Notes under the pieces: model-generated | What the model was told of the DNA's origin: nothing | What the model saw: the letters and a program-made list of their open reading frames with translations, nothing else | The model's database searches: none | NCBI GenBank assembly: GCA_937967325.1 | Contig: CALBSQ010000011.1 | Span: 1 to 27,891 of the forward strand | Direction: 5' to 3' | From: an uncultured Chloroflexota bacterium | GTDB taxonomy: Bacteria > Chloroflexota > UBA4733 | DNA length: 27,891 bases | Shown: positions 25,284-27,891 of the stretch, in pieces | Layout: every line of letters starts with the position of its first letter | How positions within the stretch are numbered: position 1 is the first letter of the stretch | Made by a program: the position numbers and the translations under genes

Positions 25284-25904
25284 ATGCTGGTGCTGGAGAC
25301 AGCGCGGCTGATCGTCCGACCATTCGTTATGGACGACCTCGAAGACGCTCATCGTCTCCTCGACGTCGACCTGCATTGGTCAGGCCTGGAAGTGAACCTG
25401 GAGCAGCGGCGGCGGCGGTTGCAGTTCTACATCGACCTCGCGGACTGGGCGGATACCGGGCGCCTGTACGGCTATCGGGCGGTGCTTGTGCGCCCCACGA
25501 GTCGGCTGATTGGCATCTGCGGCCTCTTGCCGCGCCTGTGGTCGCCACGGCTGAAGGGACTGCTGGGTATGGACAACGCCGACGGTGGGTTGGCTACCCT
25601 CGAGCTCGAACTCGGCTACGCCCTGGCCAGCGACCAGCGTGGCCGGGGCTACGCGACGGAGGCGGTAGGGGCGCTGGTTGAGTACGCCTTCCGCGAGCTG
25701 CAAGTCCGGCGGCTCGTGGTGGGTACAGGGCGCAGCAACGCGGGATCGATCGCCCTGATGCGACGGATCGGCATGCGGACGGCGGGGAATCCCGTCGCCG
25801 AATGGCCGGAGGTGGTTGGCGTGCTAGAGAACGGGCGTGCTGACCGCGGGCCATCCACGACCACGCAGCTGAGCAGCAAGAACACCACCTCGGGGAGGGT
25901 ATAG
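25284..25904 (+). CDS. GNAT acetyltransferase (RimJ-like)
   Basis: The 206-residue protein has the Acetyltransf_3 pattern: LETARLIVRPFVMDDLEDAH, the central strands (SRLIGICGLLPRLW), LELGYALASDQRGRGYATEA with the acetyl-CoA pyrophosphate loop QRGRGYA (~118-124), and the C-terminal helix NAGSIALMRRIGMR. Such enzymes acetylate N-termini of ribosomal proteins or small amines; the target here is unknown. Residues ~185-206 (after GVLENGR) are not typical of the family, and the last 60 bases overlap a hydrophobic reading on the opposite strand, so the gene may be fused to unrelated sequence at ~25843. Confidence 0.88.
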   Translation: MLVLETARLIVRPFVMDDLEDAHRLLDVDLHWSGLEVNLEQRRRRLQFYIDLADWADTGRLYGYRAVLVRPTSRLIGICGLLPRLWSPRLKGLLGMDNADGGLATLELELGYALASDQRGRGYATEAVGALVEYAFRELQVRRLVVGTGRSNAGSIALMRRIGMRTAGNPVAEWPEVVGVLENGRADRGPSTTTQLSSKNTTSGRV

Positions 25905-26417
25905 AGCGCCTCGGCCTGGCCCAACTGGGCGGCGCCAGTGAATGGGAGAAGGAGCAGCGGTAGCACGGCGCCGTACACACGGTCACCGAGCCGCGCGATG
26001 TGACGAGCGGTCTCTGCGCGCACAGATCGCGGCCCGCTTGCGTGCGCGACGTGAGTCACCGGTGCGGTACACTCTCTGGTGGGAGCCAGAGGATTTCCGA
26101 CCCGTCATGGAGGAAATTGACCGGCTCGGCTCGGTACAGGGCTGGGGGCGATGATGCGTGCGCGGCAGCCGGTGCAGACTAGGCAGCGCCCCGGGCAGGG
26201 ACGTAGCGACGAGCGGCTCGACGCCGCGCTTCGCGAGATTCGCGCCAGTGCTCCGTCAGACGACATCGTGGAAGTCGCTCGGGATACGGCGACGGGCCAC
26301 TACGACGTGGCGGCCGCGCTTCGCGAGCACAAGGCCCCTTGCAAACAAGCGCAGCCTGTCTGATCGCACGGCTCTGCGACCGGCCGTACAACCGCGCTAG
26401 CCGCCCTCGCTAGACGG
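25905..26417. other. Relic-like stretch with tiny ORFs
   Basis: On the minus strand, 25845-26059 reads LGDRVYGAVLPLLLLPFTGA and LPEVVFLLLSCVVVDG, like a membrane protein fragment that runs into the GNAT end without its own homologous C-terminus. On the plus strand, a short reading ends EDFRPVMEEIDRLGS at TGA 26152. I cannot support a functional gene for either. Confidence 0.35.
26151..26363 (+). CDS. Small hypothetical protein
   Basis: The 70-codon ORF starts with ATG ATG, overlapping the stop of a short upstream frame by ATGA. It encodes a hydrophilic protein with a predicted helix (DERLDAALREIRAS) and a second one near VARDTATGHYDVAAALREHK. No family recognised. The ATGA overlap and small size resemble a toxin-antitoxin pair, but the upstream frame has no clear start of its own. 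Confidence 0.3.
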   Translation: MMRARQPVQTRQRPGQGRSDERLDAALREIRASAPSDDIVEVARDTATGHYDVAAALREHKAPCKQAQPV

Positions 26418-27497
26418 TTACCGCGGAGCCGGCCAGCGCGGTTTCCCTTCGCGATGCCGGTACGCGCATGCTCTCACGCGAGTGGCTTGCTCAGGATCCA
26501 CCCCTGGAACGTCCTGCGATCCGCCTTGCCGTCCAGCGTGCCGATCCTCCAGGACCGACAGCGCCTCCCGAAGGCTCCGCTCGAACGTGCCGTCCCGGAC
26601 GGACTGGAGGCAGCGCTCGCCCCAGGGGGGGAAGCGGGGCCGGCGCACGGCCACACTGAGGGAGTACAGGAGCGCGACGGGCGCATCCAGCAGCGCGGCG
26701 CGCGCATCGATGGGGCCGTAGGCCTCCCGGAAGGCGGCCTGGGCTTGCCCCTTCAGCCCAGGCAGCACATTCCGATAGTCACTGGCGGCGAGCCCGACGC
26801 CGAGCAGGTGATAGTCGAAGACGATGGCTCGCCGCGCGGGGCTGCCATGTCGTGTGAGCGCCAGGTTGGTCCAGTGGAAGTCGTTGTAGGTGAGGGTCTC
26901 GGGTAGAGAGCACATTGCCGCCTTCAGCGGCTCGATGCTGTCCGCCGCCAGCGCCCACAAGGTGTCGTCAGCGTTGCCGAGTTGCTGCGCCAGCTCGCGG
27001 ACGGTCTGGGCGTCCAGGCCGTCCATCTCCCGACGCAGGTGCGGCGGCCCCGAGACGCTACCGACCACCGACTGGCCGGCTGCGTGCAACGCCCGATACC
27101 AGCCCGCCACGCCGACTCCCGTCTCCGCATACCCCACGTCAGTCTCGACCGCGGCGCGCCAGTCCTGACTGTTGGACAGGTCTTCTAGCAGCAGCGCGTT
27201 CGTCGTACGCCCGTGGACGGGCAGGGTCGGCACGCCGTTTGCCTGAAGCAGTGCGTAGTTGGACACCTCAACGGCCGGTGCCGGATCGCCGAACCACTTG
27301 AGCACGAACGAGCGTGCGCCGCACTCCAGCCGGTAGACGGCGTGGCCGTGCCGCTCATGCAGCAGGTGCGCCTGGGTGCGCTGCGCCGGGTCCAGGCCGA
27401 GCTCACCGAGGTCGCGCGCCTGGGGTAAGGAGGTCAAGGGATCCACCGGAGGAGTATCCCAATCGATGGCGACCGTGTCAACCTCTTTGGAAACCAC
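26418..27497 (-). CDS. APH-family kinase, divergent
   Basis: The ~359-residue protein is recognisable as an APH/choline-kinase-fold enzyme by FVLKWFGDPAPAVEVSNYAL (ATP-binding Lys), LLLEDLSNSQDWR at the hinge, LTYNDFHWTNLAL (~201-213, with YND in place of HGD) and IVFDYHLLGVGLAASDYRNV with the metal Asp. The usual catalytic HGD His is Tyr, which occurs in some family branches. The start is uncertain: GTG 27497 comes just before clear protein-like sequence, whereas the frame is open to 27830 through the structured region. The last ~40 residues look unlike the family and may be read-through after a frameshift. Confidence 0.75.
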   Translation of the reverse strand: MVSKEVDTVAIDWDTPPVDPLTSLPQARDLGELGLDPAQRTQAHLLHERHGHAVYRLECGARSFVLKWFGDPAPAVEVSNYALLQANGVPTLPVHGRTTNALLLEDLSNSQDWRAAVETDVGYAETGVGVAGWYRALHAAGQSVVGSVSGPPHLRREMDGLDAQTVRELAQQLGNADDTLWALAADSIEPLKAAMCSLPETLTYNDFHWTNLALTRHGSPARRAIVFDYHLLGVGLAASDYRNVLPGLKGQAQAAFREAYGPIDARAALLDAPVALLYSLSVAVRRPRFPPWGERCLQSVRDGTFERSLREALSVLEDRHAGRQGGSQDVPGVDPEQATRVRACAYRHREGKPRWPAPR

Positions 27498-27524
27498 TGG
27501 ACATGCCGCATCGTCTTGTGCTGG

Positions 27525-27680
27525 CCGGGCAGCGGAACCATGAATGGTCCCGCTCACAAGACCAAGCCCCTTCGGGGCTGCCCGGATGGAAGACTCTCTC
27601 CAGAGTCTGGCAATGAGGTTACCAATCGAAGAGCCCCTTGGTGGGCTTCGTCCTGTGAGCCGGACGATAAATCGTCCGGT
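27525..27680 (-). ncRNA. Unidentified structured RNA / leader RNA candidate
   Basis: Read on the minus strand, the region folds into a closed multi-branch structure. Closing helix: 27660-27650 with 27562-27552, 11 pairs. Inside are three hairpins: 27650-27627, 27608-27591 (AGACTCT/AGAGTCT) and 27579-27565 (AGCCCC/GGGGCT). A hairpin precedes it (27679-27660, CCGGACGA/TCGTCCGG) and another follows (27551-27534). Bases 27533-27525 can pair with the linker 27585-27577 to make a pseudoknot. Two helices contain a pair that is G-U on this strand but A-C on the other. It ends 28 bases before the kinase start codon. I recognise no known riboswitch or RNA class. Confidence 0.5.
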
Positions 27681-27891
27681 GGAGCTAGCGCAAAACTGGC
27701 GCAAAACAATGTGGCGCGCCCGGAAACTGGGGACTGTCAATGGGTGACCGTCACTGACCCGGCTTATGGACCCGCCGCTGGGCCTACTGCAAGGGAGCAA
27801 CTCGCCATGCTCGTTGGCATTCGTCTGCATATTAATCTCTAGTTTCCGCCAACTCAGGCGGCCTCGCGCTCTGAGTCTGGGTGGGGGCCGG
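27681..27891. other. Noncoding right edge with tandem 11-mers
   Basis: TAGCGCAAAAC (27686-27696) and TGGCGCAAAAC (27697-27707) are head-to-tail copies with one difference, right beside the structured region. Beyond that no gene, repeat or promoter is clear. Confidence 0.45.

Noticed and set aside
27552..27660. tRNA or group II intron domain V
   Set aside because: A 7-bp-plus acceptor-like stem and several arms are present, but there is no anticodon arm, T-loop or CCA, and no AGC triad with the two-base bulge of domain V.
27498..27830. N-terminal extension of the last kinase through the structured region
   Set aside because: The sequence is unlike any kinase N-terminus and the DNA is dominated by hairpins.

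Overview
The window is a GC-rich bacterial segment that looks chromosomal. It carries a helix-turn-helix/NB-ARC/TPR regulator, a Uma2-family protein, a DUF5678-like small protein, a DUF5615 remnant, a Tat-type lipoprotein sugar-binding protein and many single-copy accessory enzymes. That mixture, with high third-position GC and AGGAGG-type ribosome sites, most resembles Chloroflexota (Thermomicrobia-like). This is inference from gene content; no rRNA or other phylogenetic marker is present.

Layout. 1-700: start of a secreted protein (minus strand, runs off the left edge) and an ambiguous stretch. 701-3130: large STAND-type regulator. 3131-3472: intergenic, holding a ~49-bp near-perfect inverted repeat. 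3473-5744: an endonuclease/exonuclease/phosphatase (EEP) hydrolase and a cytochrome P450, both minus, separated by a terminator-like hairpin. 5959-8324: a SAM-dependent methyltransferase translationally coupled to a sensor histidine kinase, divergent from the P450. 8367-9202: a HicB-like small protein and a wrecked MFS gene. 9454-12993: AraC regulator, phytanoyl-CoA-dioxygenase-like oxygenase and a sugar-type solute-binding lipoprotein, probably one functional unit but without permeases. 12994-16063: a run of damaged genes (DUF5615 remnant, beta-propeller/TM protein, DUF1016 protein lacking its nuclease core, ABC exporter with most of its body deleted). 16083-19163: APH-like kinase, truncated GNAT, intact MFS exporter. 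19333-21934: EEP hydrolase, broken DUF5678/retropepsin-like pair, Uma2 protein, a relic of an EEP 3' end, and a TfoX-like protein. 22255-23303: an A+T-rich serine hydrolase (beta-lactamase fold), likely acquired. 23372-27497: two more APH-like kinases, a membrane protein, a GNAT and tiny ORFs. 27525-27680: a compact multi-helix, pseudoknot-capable RNA-like structure directly upstream of the last kinase gene.

Two things stand out. First, gene decay is concentrated here: at least eight loci are truncated, frameshifted, interrupted by a stop or internally deleted, next to intact single-gene enzymes. Second, the segment at 27525-27680 can fold into a closed multi-branch junction in which two helices carry a pair that is G-U in the minus-strand transcript but A-C in the plus-strand one. 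This points to an undescribed structured RNA, or leader RNA, read leftward toward the kinase gene. I did not find a complete defence system, CRISPR array, tRNA, rRNA or transposase.
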